NCBI GenBank assembly: GCA_037954665.1
Contig: JBBMOL010000197.1
Coordinates: 124,001-188,000, forward strand
Source: Laguncularia racemosa
Taxonomy: Eukaryota; Streptophyta; Magnoliopsida; Myrtales; Combretaceae
Reading direction: 5' to 3'
Length of the DNA: 64,000 bases
Positions 11,842 through 24,500 of the stretch are shown one piece after another (positions within the stretch are counted from its first letter, which is position 1; each line of letters starts with the position of its first letter). The notes under the pieces were generated by a model. The model saw only the letters and a list, made by a program, of their open reading frames with translations, did no database searches and was not told the origin of the DNA. Position numbers and translations under genes: made by a program.

Positions 11842-12300
11842 TGTTGATAGGACTTTTTAGGCATGGACCTCCAAGATCTAATCCAACCTAGTTAGACCCA
11901 TATCTAAGCTCCAAGGGCCAAGACCAAAATCCAATAAACTAATACAGCCCAAGAGCATCTGTCTCCGTCAAGACTCCTAAGCTCAAGGTCAAGTCAACCA
12001 TGCTTGCCCAAAATCAGATAAGAAAAGTGAAGGAAGCTCTAAGTAGATAAAAAAATATCTCAGTCATAGATTCATTTCCTATAATATCTAGAGTGAATCT
12101 TAGGATCATAAATACATTTGCTAAATAAAGTCCTGTTTCATCCCATAAAAATAGGGGATGTGACCATACGGTAAAAGATTTCAACTCTTTCATTCTCATG
12201 CATACTTTGCGTTCTATCACTCTTAAAACCCTTATGCTATCTTAAGTATCAAAGTGACCATGGTGGTGTAATCTTTGGCACCTTCTATAGCCTTACTTTT
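11842..12300 (+). mobile_element. Probable decayed LTR fragment
   Basis: Starts TGTTGATAGGAC, has CATAAAAATAGGGG at about 12144 and CTTAAGTATCAAAGTGACC at 12241. This is the same order of start, TATA box and CTTAAG phrase as in the fragment at 8671-9060, suggesting one old LTR family. Boundaries on the right are not resolvable. Confidence 0.35.
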
Positions 12301-14132
12301 TCTCTTTTACAAATAACTTAAGCACCATTAGAAAATCTCAACACAATATCCTTAATTTTTTTTCTTTATTTAAGCTCTATCGAAACAAATTGCATTGTTG
12401 TGATGTTTGTGTAAGTATATAATTCCTTGAAAAAAAAAAAAGGATTACTAACCTTTGTGGTGGTTGATGTAAATCATTCCTTCCATCAAGCCTAAATAAC
12501 TAAATTTCTCCCATTGAGTATTCGTGTCTATGAATTTATTTGATCTAGAAATTGAGATGGTGGGTATAATCTTTTTCTTTTTAATTTTAAGAAAGAAAGA
12601 AAAAGTGGCAAATGGAGTTTAAGCTACCAAATTGTGAGGAGTTAATATTGATTTATGCCTTATTGCTTTGCTTGTAGTTCTTCTAACCATATCTTCTAAA
12701 TGAACTCAAGCAAATCTAAGTTGATCTTGTCGATGATCCATTATAGGATGAATCCATTCATTTTTAAATTGATTCAGATCATGAAGTCTAACCATTATAA
12801 ACTCAATTCTAATCAAATGAACTATAGGTGATGATATATCTCAGTAGAATAATAATAATAAAAAAAACTATTATAAGGTTTATCAAGATTTGGTTTCCAA
12901 TTCAAAAATTGAAACAAACACCTTTTATGCCAACCCATTGACCCCTTTTAACATTATCCTCTACCACTTGTCTTAAGAATACATTGTTGTCCATGCTATT
13001 AGCCCCAACTTCTAAAAAAATCATGACTTTTACTATAGTTTGCAAATAGCACTATCTATGCATCTCCAAATAGATCACTCCATATAAAATTTCGAATTGA
13101 AACAGTCCCCAATTTGATAGCTTTATTTTATTTAAAATTTTTACTGGACTAAAGATTTTAAGATATTTATCGAATACTATTCTAAGTTTTAGTATAGATC
13201 ATGGTTTTTTTTTTTATGATATATGCTTTGATCTTATAAAAAGTTATGTAATTTAAGATTTTAGGAAACCTATCTATTTTTATCTTTTTTTTCTCTATAA
13301 TTCATTTTTTTTATTTTTCTTAATTTTCTTTCATATTAATACTTTTTTTCCCTCAATCTTTCCACTTTTGTTAATTTTTTTTTACTTTGAAAAGTTAAGG
13401 CACCAAAACAAAAGAAAATTAAAGTTTAAGCACCAAAACCAAAAAGATATGAAAGTTTAAGCATTATTTCCATTGTCATTATCTCATAATTATAACAACC
13501 ATTATAATGGAATCACTCTCTTATAAAAAGTAGAGGTATAAAAAAGGGAAGAAGTCTGAGTACCAAAATATAAGAGAGGGTGGAAATTTAAACACTTCCT
13601 TTGTTTGTCCATTTAGGAGTTCAAGACCACTTGTTCCAACTTCATATCAATCTTTCAAAGTGATTGTTCTGTGTCATCTCCATATCACTTTTCTAAGGCT
13701 ACACAAAGCACAAGTCAACTTGATTCCTCATCTATAACCCCCACATTATAGCTAAAACCCCAAAACTTATAATGTCTTAGCAATATTTTGAGAATTATCC
13801 ACAGATTATTTTAAGTTTTAAAGAAGTAAAACTACATTTTGAATGGTGATTTGCAATAAAGTTAGGTAGGCCTCCAAATTTAAGTTTCAAACCAAGAATG
13901 AAGTTGTTGGTTCAATAGGACCAAGCAATAACTTTGAGGGTATATATGCAATTTGCCTTTATTATATTATGATTAATCCCTTTTCTTAAATAAAATGGCC
14001 AATGAACATTATTCATCTAGAAAGGTGCCTTATCTTTCATATAATTAACCATTTTGGAAATTACAAATACATATGTAACTTGCAAGGCTATTAATTAAAT
14101 GCTTATTGTAGAAAAGATTCATTACATATCAC
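12301..14132. other. Intergenic, no gene seen
   Basis: AT-rich sequence with several A and T runs (for example 12430 and 13210). No coding or RNA features supported. Confidence 0.6.
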
Positions 14133-14268
14133 ATGCCACATGTACTGTACACATATTATGTAAATACTCATAAAATTTTAACAAATATAGTTTGTTCAAA
14201 ATGCCACGTATACTAAACACGTGACATATAAATGCTAATAAAATTTTAACATATATAGTGTGTGCAAA
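14133..14268 (+). repeat. Tandem duplication of a 68-bp unit
   Basis: Two adjacent units begin ATGCCACAT (14133) and ATGCCACGT (14201). Both contain TAAAATTTTAACA followed by TATAGT and end in a GTTCAAAA/GTGCAAAA variant. The copies differ at many positions, so the duplication is old. Confidence 0.6.
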
Positions 14269-14819
14269 ACATGGTTAGTGATGTTAGAAACTACCTAATC
14301 AACTATCATATGTATAAAATCTTGTTAGTATTTGTATGTTACATATCCATACATCTAATTTGTAATATCTAATAAATCTTTTTTTTGTTTATTATCTCTT
14401 ATCAAACTACCAAAACATATCTATACCTTTCCATAAATATTGATAAAATGCATTTGCCTATTAAATCTTTGCTGAAGTCCCAAGATTTTCACTAATTATG
14501 AATCTTTACATTTGGTTTATTAAAATGAAATAAGATTGGAAAAAAAAATTGTAATTCTTAATCTATTATTTTGTTTTATGATTAAAGGTAATTTTTAATG
14601 AAATTTATATTATAGCAATTTCTTTAGTGAAGAGAATGAACAAAAATTATTTATTCCACATTGCATGGAACGTACATTACTTATGGTATAATTGTTTGTA
14701 AACTATACAAGAATAACTATGTCACAATAATAAAGATATAATAGAAATTCCATTTCAATAAATCAAACACAATATCAAAAGTGTGTTTGCAATTATTAAG
14801 GCTATGAATAAGTTAAGTC

Positions 14820-15420
14820 AAGCAAAACATTTTATGGCTCAGACTCAACTCCTTGGAAAAATTATCACACTCAAGTTGAGCCAAATTTTTACCAAACCTG
14901 AAAATTACTAACTCAAGCTCAAACTCATTATGGAATTTGAAGCTCAAGCTAAATGTACTCGAGCTAATTTATCTAAATGAGCTTAAGCTTGAGCTCATTG
15001 CCTATTTACAAGCTAACTTATTAATAATATAAATAAGAGTTTATTCATAAACCTCTTTACGAGTTGATTTGCCAACAATATAAATGATAACATGCACACA
15101 AACCTATTAATAATCTACTTTATTAATAATATAAATGAAAGGCTATTCACGAGCCTATTTGTGAGCCTACCCGTGAACCTATTTATAAGTCAACTCATTA
15201 ACAATATAGCAAACCTATTCATAAGCCTGCTCAAAAGTCCATCTATGAGCCTACTCACAAATTAGCTCATGAGGTTAAATAAGAACTTGAACTCAACTCA
15301 TTTACATAAACAAACTTTATTTTAAACTCAAATTTAACTCATTTACTAATCAAGCTCAAACTAAACTGAACTCAAAATAAACAAAGCTCGAATAACTTGT
15401 AAGTAGTTTGATTTTATTTA
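14820..15420. repeat. Degenerate internally repetitive region (gagcct/caagctc motifs)
   Basis: Variants of CTATTCATGAGCCT and ACTCAAGCTCAAACTCA recur many times in loosely spaced, partly inverted order. No coding frame. The composition resembles low-complexity repeats common in plant intergenic DNA. The mother element is not recognised. Confidence 0.45.
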
Positions 15421-15443
15421 TGATCATAACAACTATTAATAAC

Positions 15444-15471
<28 letters not shown>
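15444..15471 (+). repeat. (CT)n microsatellite
   Basis: About fourteen uninterrupted CT dinucleotides. Confidence 0.95.
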
Positions 15472-15474
<3 letters not shown>

Positions 15475-17859
15475 GGTTCTCCTCCCGTTAGGCTTGACTT
15501 TTCAGATGCCACATGATTTTGCTTCGTATGAAAGCCAAATGTTAATAATAATTATATGTTTAAATTTTGAATACTTTTCATCGATAAAGTATATTTGACG
15601 AAATTCAGATTATTAAAGAAAGTAAACAATCAGCTTGAACTTTACTTGAGTTTCCTGATAGCACCAGAAAAGTATGACATCTTAGTGGCTCATGATAAAT
15701 ATACATTACAATTATATACATAATTAAAGAAAAAAGGGCCTCGAGTATTGCATCGAGACCTTAAATTATATAATACAATATTATACAAAGCTGAACATCG
15801 AAGAAAGAGATTTCGTATATATATCATTGTCAAACACCGATCAGACAATCACCGACGTGGTATATATATATATTCTCGGTTTTAGATTTGATACTATAAT
15901 AAAAGTGCACAGTTTTCGTAACTCTATTAATCATAGGTTGATAACCCATTGGTTCATCATAGTATTCACCCCACATAAGTATGGCTTGTCTCACTAAATT
16001 ATTATGTTCCCACAAAGCATGTGTACTTCACATGCTCTTTATAACGAACTTCGGGTCCCCTCATAATATATGGTTGACATTACCGGGTAATTATATTAGA
16101 TAATTTTTCATGTTGATGTTAAAATAATTCAAATAAAATTTTATTTTAAATGCATCATTTAAATTCTTTATATCTAAACTAATGTTTAATCTAAGCTTTT
16201 CATATTTTAAATAGATATCATCATAACAAGTAAAAATATTATGTAAATAGCCACACATCGTTGCAAACTTATTTCATCTCAATATTATAAATATAAAAGA
16301 CTTTTTTTTTTATCAAATAGTATATATTACAATTGTTGGGGAAAGAAAGAGCCAAATATGATCCATTCCATCAAGAAATTAGTATTTATACCATTAATTT
16401 ATAAAAGCTTTGGAAAATATAAATAGTTTAAATGACCTACTTACAATATAAATAATTTGATTAAATTTTATATAAATTTATTGCATTTAATTTAGATGAT
16501 TCAACTATAATATAAACAGCTTAATTGAATTTCAACACAAATTATATAAGCCTTGTTAATGATCTTACTCCTTGGCATTGCAGTGAAGCTTTAGCTATTG
16601 TATGGCATAGACACCACATAGCAACATGGATGGCATTAAAAGAGCGGGCTGCATATTTATTATTATGGGTACACCAAATAGTTTATCCATGGTTATACAT
16701 CCATCCAGCAAGTACTCTAGCTTAGCTTATTCTCTCCTGGAGTTCAATTGGAGGAGTTTTTACGGTGATAAGACATTTGATGCTTCCTTTGTCATTGACA
16801 ATGTTTGTCGGATTGCATCAACAGTTAATAGCTGAAAGAAGTTCTTTTATCGATGCATCTTCCTATAGATTCATCTATTTCTTGGTCTATAAAAATCCTC
16901 TCTAACTACATAAGTTTTCTTAAAAATCAAGTTGAAAGCAGATGAACCACCTAACAATTTACACTCTAAGCTTATTATACAAAATCTCCTTTGATTATCC
17001 CAAGTTCGTAAACTTGACTCATTAGATTTCATTACTTAATTGAAATAGTCAAGTCTGGATTATTATTGAATTTAAAGCTTACAAACCATTTTAGCCCTCT
17101 ACATTATCATTATAGCACACATTTTAACATTAATTTTATACTTAACAAAACACAATAAAAAATATTCTAAAATCAAAGATATTTTTAGTAGGGGCTGGAA
17201 ATTAAAAGAATTTCCCTTCTCCTATACAATTGGAGGAGTTTCATACTGCAACAACAACCGTACAGCAATCTCCACACAATCTCAAAGTGATCAATTACTC
17301 TAACTAGTCTTAGGATTTTCTGATATCTCATAGATTATCCAATTACACAATAGCATATGTGTTTATAGTGTTTATGTAATCTCCAAAACCTAATAAACAT
17401 GTATGCTCTAAAGCCTGAGTTTCATATAATTACAAGACTCAAACTTAATGTGGCGTAAAGATAACAGATAAAATCATAATACAAATAAACATACAAACGT
17501 TATTAGTTATTGTTTTGATTGTAATGCATTCTATATGGTTAAATCTCTTTGCTTTTAGATTTACCTTAAAAAATTCAATTTAAGTCATCGTTATTATATT
17601 AAAATTCAATTAAGTTTTTTATATTATAGTCATAAATCACAAGAGATATTAATAATAGACTTAGTTTATGTAAAAATAATACAAATATAAAGGTTTTAAA
17701 TGACTCGATACATAAATATAAATTCTTCATATAACTTGTTATATATTTAAATTTTGGTACATAATATAGAAAACTTATAATCTACTTCTACTTATTTCTA
17801 AAGTTGAGAATATTGGGGAAGGTCAAACTCAACTATAAGAGCATTAAAATAAAGAGTTT
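15472..17859. other. Intergenic upstream of host gene, no gene supported
   Basis: AT-rich. Two short frames (minus 15830-16015; plus 16525-16835) read without repeats, but they have no start context, no splice-compatible neighbours and no family resemblance. They are not called as genes. Confidence 0.55.
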
Positions 17860-17865
17860 CACGTG
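17860..17865 (+). promoter_or_regulatory. G-box (CACGTG) upstream of host gene
   Basis: A perfect CACGTG, the core bound by plant bZIP and bHLH factors, lies 318 bp before the ATG at 18183. A single hexamer in AT-rich DNA can occur by chance. Confidence 0.35.
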
Positions 17866-18013
17866 TATGGAGGCATATGTGGGAGCGTGCAGCATGTGCT
17901 AACCGCAGTTGCTGAACATTGAGATAAGATATGGAGTGATTGAATGAATGAAATACTCATGGTTCCTCTTAAGCCCATCTCACGGATCTTGCCGACCCAC
18001 ATCTAACTCCTCA

Positions 18014-18082
18014 CATTATTATCTCTTTCTCTCTCACTCTCACTCTCCATCAACGATTATATATGTTCACCATCTCTCTCCA
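18014..18082 (+). promoter_or_regulatory. Pyrimidine patch and TATA-like element before host gene
   Basis: A CT-rich run (about 18022-18048) is followed by ATTATATATG (18056-18065), about 120 bp before the start codon. This is a reasonable core promoter arrangement for a plant gene with a leader of about 80-100 nt. No direct evidence for the start site. Confidence 0.4.
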
Positions 18083-18182
18083 GCAGAACTTAAGATAACC
18101 TTTTACAAGTATATAGACTCTCTAGGATACATTATTAGATAACACCAGAAGACAAAGACTTAAGAAGATTATTATAACTTCG

Positions 18183-18783
18183 ATGGCATCTTGGAAGAAA
18201 ACAATCACTTCCCCTTTTAAGAAAGCTTGTACTTTCTTCAATCAGTCACCAAGAGAAAACAAGAAACCCCATCAAGGTATATTTTTCATTTTTTTTTATT
18301 TTTTGGTTCATTTGTTAGTATATGTCTAAATTCACAATTTTATGGGTAGGATGCGGCCTTTGAACACATACAAATAATGATTTCGTAGCCGTCCTTGAAT
18401 CTGATCGATTGAGAGAACTAGAACACTTTAGTGGATGCAACATAGATATTTTGACCCTCGGTGCTTCTTGAATCTCATATGTAAAAATAATTACATGTAA
18501 AATTATAAATGAAAGTAATATGGGCACAATATGCTTGAAGTATGAATGTCTTAAAAATATACAAAGATTTATACAATTAAAAGGCTATCATGTGAGTGCT
18601 GTTGGAAACAGCTTTTGACAAGTTTTCTTATTTTCTTTCGGTGATTGAATTGCAGGACATGACAACAGGAATAGGATTAAGGATTTGCATGGTGAAGTGA
18701 TGGCATGTACCTATGAAGATGTTCAAGTGATGTGGTCAATCCTGGACAAGTCTAGGGCCACGGCTTGCAATCTTTCTTCTTGA
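18183..18783 (+). CDS. Host gene: small basic 73-residue protein, two exons
   Basis: Exon 1 runs 18183-18276 and begins MASWKKTITSPFKKACTFF. The 379-bp intron 18277-18655 has a GT start (CAAG/GTATAT) and an AG end after a T-rich tract (TTGCAG/GACAT). Exon 2 runs 18656-18783 and ends with TGA. The exons join in phase 1 to give 73 residues with no stop. The N-terminus is basic and aromatic. The C-terminal half contains DLHGEVMACTYEDVQVMW, then SILDKS, and ends CNLSS. From memory this layout resembles a small uncharacterised angiosperm family whose members share a WKKTI..PFKKA..FF start and a DLHGEVMAC..EDVQVMWSILDK core; no function is known to me. No transmembrane segment or signal peptide is visible. 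It is the only intact coding sequence in the window and is not part of any transposon. Confidence 0.72.
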
Positions 18784-19449
18784 AGATTAATGGGCCTGAG
18801 GCCCAACCCATCCCTTTGTAGATATACTATAATCGAGGGATTGTCACGAGTACTGCAAAAAAATTTAGAAATTCGGATGATAGGATTAATGCCCCTTCAA
18901 ATTGAATGAAGATGCGGTTGTGTTGTGATTTTTTTTTTTTTTAGGGAATCCCCATGATTAATCGAAATTCATGGTGAGATTTAATGAAGATTATGATTTT
19001 ATAATTTTCACTTACTACGTCTTTGACTATTGTTTATTTTATCACCAAAAATATGGTTGGACTGTTGGCCCACCTCTATTTTTATGCTCAACTATTGGAG
19101 AATGAAAGTTCATGGAAAAATGGTCACAACATGTCCCCCCAGTAGGTGCCTAAAAAATGATCAGTAATTACATAAATAGATCGCTTATTGTTTGAAAAAT
19201 ACAATATATATATAGTGTGTGTGTGTGCACGCAATATCCTTATAATGACTATCATATCTTTTTCTTTTCTTAATAATATAGATGTTCATAGTTATTTTAA
19301 ATATGTAAGACATTAAAAAGTTCCCCCATTCTCTTTAATGATATAGATAAATAAAAATTACATCTAAAAATAAATATAGCCTGATATACCAACCTACTTC
19401 AAGACAGCACTTGAAAACACATTCAACAACAACAACAAAGCCACAATAA
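18784..19449. other. 3' flank of host gene, no further gene
   Basis: Contains a small perfect inverted repeat (GGGCCTGAGGCCC, about 18793-18805) just after the stop codon, a T-rich run near 18930 and a short (TG)n at about 19216. No clear AATAAA signal. Confidence 0.5.
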
Positions 19450-19849
19450 TTGTGCCTAGATTTGATCAAAACATACTCCCCTAAAATTTTCCATTTTCAT
19501 GTGGAAAATTATAAACAAAGCAATTCCCATAAATGCAGCCTTACAAAGGAGAGGAATTTTACTTTGCTCCATATCTTAGCTATGCAAACAAGATATGGAC
19601 TCAATCAATCATCGTTTTTTCAAATGCAAGGTCATTAAAAACCTTTGGCAACAACTTTTACAAATATTTATACTACCAAGGTATCAATCTTTTGGAACAT
19701 TTCCCAATGGCTCAAATGGTGGTTTGTTAAATTCAAATCAAAGAAATTTGTTAAATTCAAATTAAGGGAAAGTATGAAAACATGTATACTTATCTCCACT
19801 ATTTGGAATATTTGGATCGCTAGAACAATTTCCAAACATGAAGGGAAAG
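19450..19849 (+). pseudogene. Possible remnant of a LINE (non-LTR) ORF
   Basis: Overlapping short frames end in ILISTIWNIWIARTISKHEGK (split over frames near 19780-19847). This recalls the W-x-IW-x-AR stretch found near the end of plant LINE ORF2 (zf-RVT/RNase H border). The match is short and comes from memory, and the rest is unreadable. The LTR of element A starts immediately afterwards, so A may have inserted here. Confidence 0.25.
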
Positions 19850-21798
19850 TGTAATAATAGAAAATAATTAAATGAGTAAATTAGATGATAGTTTTTAAAT
19901 CCAAGGAAAACAAATAAAAATTAAAAAAAAAAAAAAACAAGTTTAGGACAAATGGAAATAAAAAGGACTTAGTAGCGGAGGCGATATGGTCTTTTGACTA
20001 GGAAAGTATAAATAGAACCACATGTGTCCTTCTGACCTTTTTCCCCATATTGTACACTATAGAACCTTAGGAGGGGAAGGCAATTACCATACTAAGTGAT
20101 CCAACAAACTTACATACGAATGATTAGTGTGAGAAACTTCAATCATTGGAATGATCTAAACCGTGTCAAAATGATCCGACGTCTACAGTAACAAGAATTT
20201 GGGAGATTGTTCTTAAGACGATAATTCGAGTAAGACCTCTAAATTTTGTGTAATTGAAATGAAATCAAGAGTAATGTTTCTATAAATTAAGTATAGGAAT
20301 ACAATAATTGTGAATGTAGAAAGGATTAAAGCATAATCGTGATTAGGAGATGTGAGAGTTTAATAAAATTTTTGTTTTCACAAAAATTGAGAAATTCCAG
20401 AAGAACATGACCACAACACGGCCATGCTGCACCCATGTACTTGATGTATACGGTCACTTAGGAGATTTACACAACCATGCTAAAAGTCACAAATTGAATA
20501 GTAAGGTACATGGGCAAGAGATACGATCATGTATCTACCCATGTCCCTCCACTTCAATAACACATGTAATACACAAACAAGAACACACCCATGTACTTGG
20601 ACGTGTCGGACCTATGTTTTTTCAAAGATGAGTTTTTTTATCTAAATTCGATTCCTAACTTCTCATAACCTGTCCAAATACTTAAAAGTAGATTAAAGTG
20701 GTTGTTATAAGCTCTCTAAGCATATGTGTTTATTGATTTGAATAAGTTTAAAGTTTAAGGGATTTCAGAGTTAGGAAGAGATAGTTCATTGCTTAATAGG
20801 TACATGTATAATATATATGTTGATTATGCGTGTTAGGTTAGAAATGTAAACTAACTTAAGTTGAAATTGAAACTAATTAATTGTGTGATTGTGATTGGCT
20901 GGGCTCGAGGAACAAAGAATGCCAATGATCATGGGATGGCATCCTAGTGATCAATATGTGACGTTGTCCCTAGTGAAGTTGTATACTAAAATAATCCAGA
21001 TAAATTTAAGATATTTAGATTCATGGACTCATCAAGTCATGGATAGTGGGGAGTACTCACTATCATATATGTATATATATGTGTATTATAAGAACTTATG
21101 AACTCATGGACATTAGGGAGGACCCCTTTTATCGTATATGTATATATGTATTATAAGTATAGCTATGTGTATATAGATCCTATGTTGTCTAGAGTTATGT
21201 GCTTGAATGACTTATATGAAGGATAATAATTTGGTGCTTGAATATCATGTTTGCATCATGTTTGTGTTTGTACTTTGGTATGGCATGCATGTGTGATTGT
21301 TGGTATGTACTACATTAGGCTTTAACTCATCCCTCATGGGACCCTTTTTTAGCTGTAGGTTTTTTTAATTAAATTATTGGATATGATGAGACATTAGTGA
21401 ATACAAATCAAGACTTGGGAGATGATGTGGAACATGTGTACTATAAGGAGTGACTGGCAAGCTAGAAGAAGGATTATTATTATAATATTATGTTTAGAGT
21501 ATTATGCCTATGATTTCAGTCATAATTGAATTTTATTATGCTTCCACTATTATTAATGATAGGATATAGACTCTAGTTGAATCCCTGTGGTTAATTGTTC
21601 TCTACTATTTTAATTTCTTATGTAGACATTGAGTGGGACTTTGTAAGGCCACTCGTTAATATATGTAGAGAATTCCTTTATGATGTCATGATGACTCAAT
21701 ACCAATTGTAGAGTTTAATAGATTCTAAACCTTTGTGTGCCCCCACTTAATAAGGATATGTGGCGAGCTATATTCACTCTAGGTTATGAGGCATTACA
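19850..21798 (+). mobile_element. 5' LTR of element A
   Basis: Begins TGTAATAATAG and ends GAGGCATTACA, giving complementary TGTAAT...ATTACA ends. TATAAATA lies at 20007-20014. The left boundary is inferred from the terminal motif, since the 3' LTR is outside the window. The candidate left TSD gaaag (19845-19849) cannot be confirmed. Confidence 0.6.
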
Positions 21799-21805
21799 GC
21801 TTAAG

Positions 21806-21818
21806 TGGTATCTAAACC
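21806..21818 (+). other. PBS-like site of element A
   Basis: TGGTATCTAAACC lies seven bases after the LTR end. The first seven bases match the initiator-Met PBS and the rest diverges. Confidence 0.5.
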
Positions 21819-22023
21819 TAGATTTATTTATCCATAGACTACCTAAGAATGAAATATTTAAGACAGTGAGGCATGATGAGAGTCGGTGATAAATGGGGCT
21901 GATGTTGTTGATACATGAATTCCTTTTTAGTGATGTTTATAATGTTATTTTTAGATGCTCAACGTCCTAAGAAAACTTCTGTTTTTACATGTCTCCTTAA
22001 TCTTGTGAATGTCTTCTTATAGA

Positions 22024-23215
22024 ATGCCTAAGAGAATTTTTAGATCGGGTTCGACATCAAGTGCTAGAGGTGATGCTCCTGATAACTGAATTCTACCTAA
22101 ACTGCCTCAGCATGGCTCAGGCCGATTGAAGACCACACTACACTGTTATTAGAGGCGATTAATACTCTAGCAAGAGTAAAAGCACAATAGCAAAAACAAA
22201 TACATAAATTGCAAACATTGAGTGGCAGATAAGGACTGATAGTGGGAGAGGTTAAAGATAAGTTGGCTAGGCCAATCAGTTTAGATTAATTTGTAAGGTT
22301 GGTAAAAGAGTTTAAGCTTAAGGTGAATGACACCTTGGATGCTGAGTAGTGGATTGAAGAATTGGAAAAGGCTTTTACAACATTCGAGGTTTTAGAAGAG
22401 AAGAAGGTAGACTATATTGTGTATTTATTTAGAGGCTCGACTTTAGAGTAGTGATCTAGTGTATCAAGATTAACAATAGGATACATCACTTGCAAGATTC
22501 AAGCAATTAGTCTATGACCAGAACTTCGCAAGTAGTATATAGGATGAAATGGAGGTAGCATACTACAATTGCCACTAAGGAAACCAACTAGTAGAAAAAT
22601 ATGAGGCGAAGTTAAACCGCTTAGTGAAATTCTTGCCAACAACCTTCAGAATAGATGAGAGGTCTAAGGCTCACAAATTTGTGTTAAGTTTGGAGCCCAC
22701 TCTATAGCATGAAGTGGGGTCATTCCAGTTGAACACATACTTTGAAGTAGTGAACAAGGTCAAGTTCCTAAAGCAAAGCCATAAGAAGACTGATGAGATG
22801 AGGACTCAAGGGAAAAAAAGTGATACTAGGGAAGAGACCTACTCAAGGTATTATTATACAAGAGAAGGGTAAGAAGCTTCAAACCTTCTAGACCAAACTT
22901 GTGGTCATTGCTGCACCCTCCTCTTAGGTTAAAACTTCTTTAATGGGACATGTTCGTAGATGCACTAGGTGCTTCGAACCACATAAATTAAGTGAATGTA
23001 AGTAGCTAGTGGGTGCCTGCTTCACATGTAGAAAGATAGGTTATAGTAGTAAGACATGCATTGAGAGACGAATTCCCCTCACCTTTTGTTACTTCTGTAA
23101 ACAAAAAGGTCATAAAGTCATTAATTGCCTAAATATAGGAGGTCGAGTTATGCCATCAACACGGATAGGGAGAACCCAGAATGTGACCCAAGTTGGTAAA
23201 TCTCAACTAATATGA
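22024..23215 (+). pseudogene. gag: Element A Gag, heavily degraded
   Basis: Starts MPKRIFRSGSTSSARGDAPDN at 22024 and stops almost at once; fragments of a Gypsy Gag follow in mixed frames (WIEELEKAFTTFEVLEEKKV near 22350). The nucleocapsid end is readable as a run of cysteine knuckles from about 22960 to 23130: CTRCFEPHKLSEC, CFTCRKIGYSSKTC and CYFCKQKGHKVINC. The middle one lacks the usual His (GY for GH). At least eight in-frame stops or shifts. Confidence 0.7.
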
Positions 23216-23670
23216 CCTAGATAGGGTGTGTTAGCTTGAGTATTTACATTGTAACGTTAAGACACACCAAACATAGACACTTTGGTAGGTACGCTATTTG
23301 TACACTCTACTAATGCTTATATCCTATTTGATACTAGTACAACACATTCATGTGTGTTTGATGCTTTTAGACATATTTTTAATATTCATGCTAAGACATT
23401 GAATGATACCTTGAGTATAAGTATACCTGTAGGTGTGGGTAAAGGCTTAAACAAAATATGTAGAAATGTCAGTATCGAAGTATAAGGTAAGGTTTTATTT
23501 GCAGACCTTCTAGTTTTAAAGATAACAAATTTTGATGTGATATTGGGAATGGATTGGTTGTTTAAACACTATGCAACCATTGATTATCGTAATATGACAA
23601 TCCTTTTCTACGCACTGAGAGAAGAACCTTTTTATTTCAAGCTTGAAGCACAAAGACCAATGGAATTGCC
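23216..23670 (+). pseudogene. Element A aspartic protease
   Basis: GTLFVHSTNAYILFDTSTTHS (about 23289-23350) corresponds to the protease active site, where DTS replaces the usual DSG/DTG-A. The second landmark, FDVILGMDWLFKHYATIDY (about 23532-23590), is intact. A TAA at 23483-23485 interrupts the domain. Confidence 0.8.
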
Positions 23671-24500
23671 CACATATGAATTGTGGGGTAATAGAATGGT
23701 AGCTTCAATGGTGGTTGAATCTAGCAATGTTGTGAGGATTGATCAGTTACATGTAGTGAAAGAATTTATAGAAGTCTTCCTTAAAGACTTGCCAAGCCTA
23801 CCACCAATAAGGGAGATTGAATTTGGTATAGATGTGATATTCGATATGGCTCCTATATCCAAAACCCCATATCGTATGGCACTTAATGAGTTGGTAGAAC
23901 TAAAGAAGCAATTGTAAGAGTTATTGAATAAGAAATTTATCAAACCTAGCATCTCACCTTAGGGTACACCTATACGATTTGTGAAGAAGAAGGATAGTAG
24001 CATGAGATTGTGCATTGACTATAGGGAACTAAATCAGGTTACTATCAAGAATAAATACCCCCTTCCCATGATAGATGATTTGTTTCATTAACTATAAGGG
24101 GCTCAAGTCTTCTTAAAAATCGACTTGAGATCTGAATATCATCAGTTGATGATCAAGGAAGAGGATATTCAAAAAACGCTTTTTGAACACAATATAGGCA
24201 TTATGAGTTCTAAGTAATGCCATTTAGATTCACGAATGCATCGGCATCTTTTATGGATTTGATGAATTGGGTGTTCTAGAAATACTTCAATAAGTTTGTA
24301 ATTATGTTCATAGATGACATTTTGATATATTCTAGGAGTAAAGAGGAGCATGGGCAATATTTGAGAATGGTGTTGAACAAATTATAGACAAAGAGACTAT
24401 ATGCAAAATTTAAGAAGTGTGAATTCTGGCTTAATCAGGTAACCTTCTTAGGCTATTTAGTCAATAAAAAAGGTATATCTATAAACCTTGAAAAGATAAA
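23671..24500 (+). pseudogene. Element A reverse transcriptase, degraded
   Basis: The linker LKDLPSLPPIREIEFGIDVI leads into the RT. Readable pieces are VKKKDSSMRLCIDYRELNQV (about 23982), NKYPLPMIDDLF, KIDLRSEYHQL (about 24118) and FIDDILIYSR with both catalytic aspartates (about 24310). Stops at 23915-23917, at 23959-23961 (TAG where Trp is expected) and two at about 24089-24100 (TAA where Gln is expected) fit C-to-T decay. Near 24215-24300 the frame shifts. EFWLNQVTFLGYLVNKKGI (about 24420-24480) is the end of the domain. Confidence 0.85.

Noticed and set aside
12014..12220. Minus-strand 68-codon frame
   Set aside because: Lies within a decayed LTR fragment; no motif, no homology recognised.
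15830..16015. Minus-strand 61-codon frame (WEHNNLVRQAILMWGEYYDEP)
   Set aside because: No ATG start (the frame opens at TTG), stop only a few codons upstream, and no recognisable family or splice partners. Could be an exon fossil, but nothing supports it.
16525..16835. Two overlapping + frames near 16.6 kb
   Set aside because: No family resemblance, no promoter or splice context, and they overlap in different frames.
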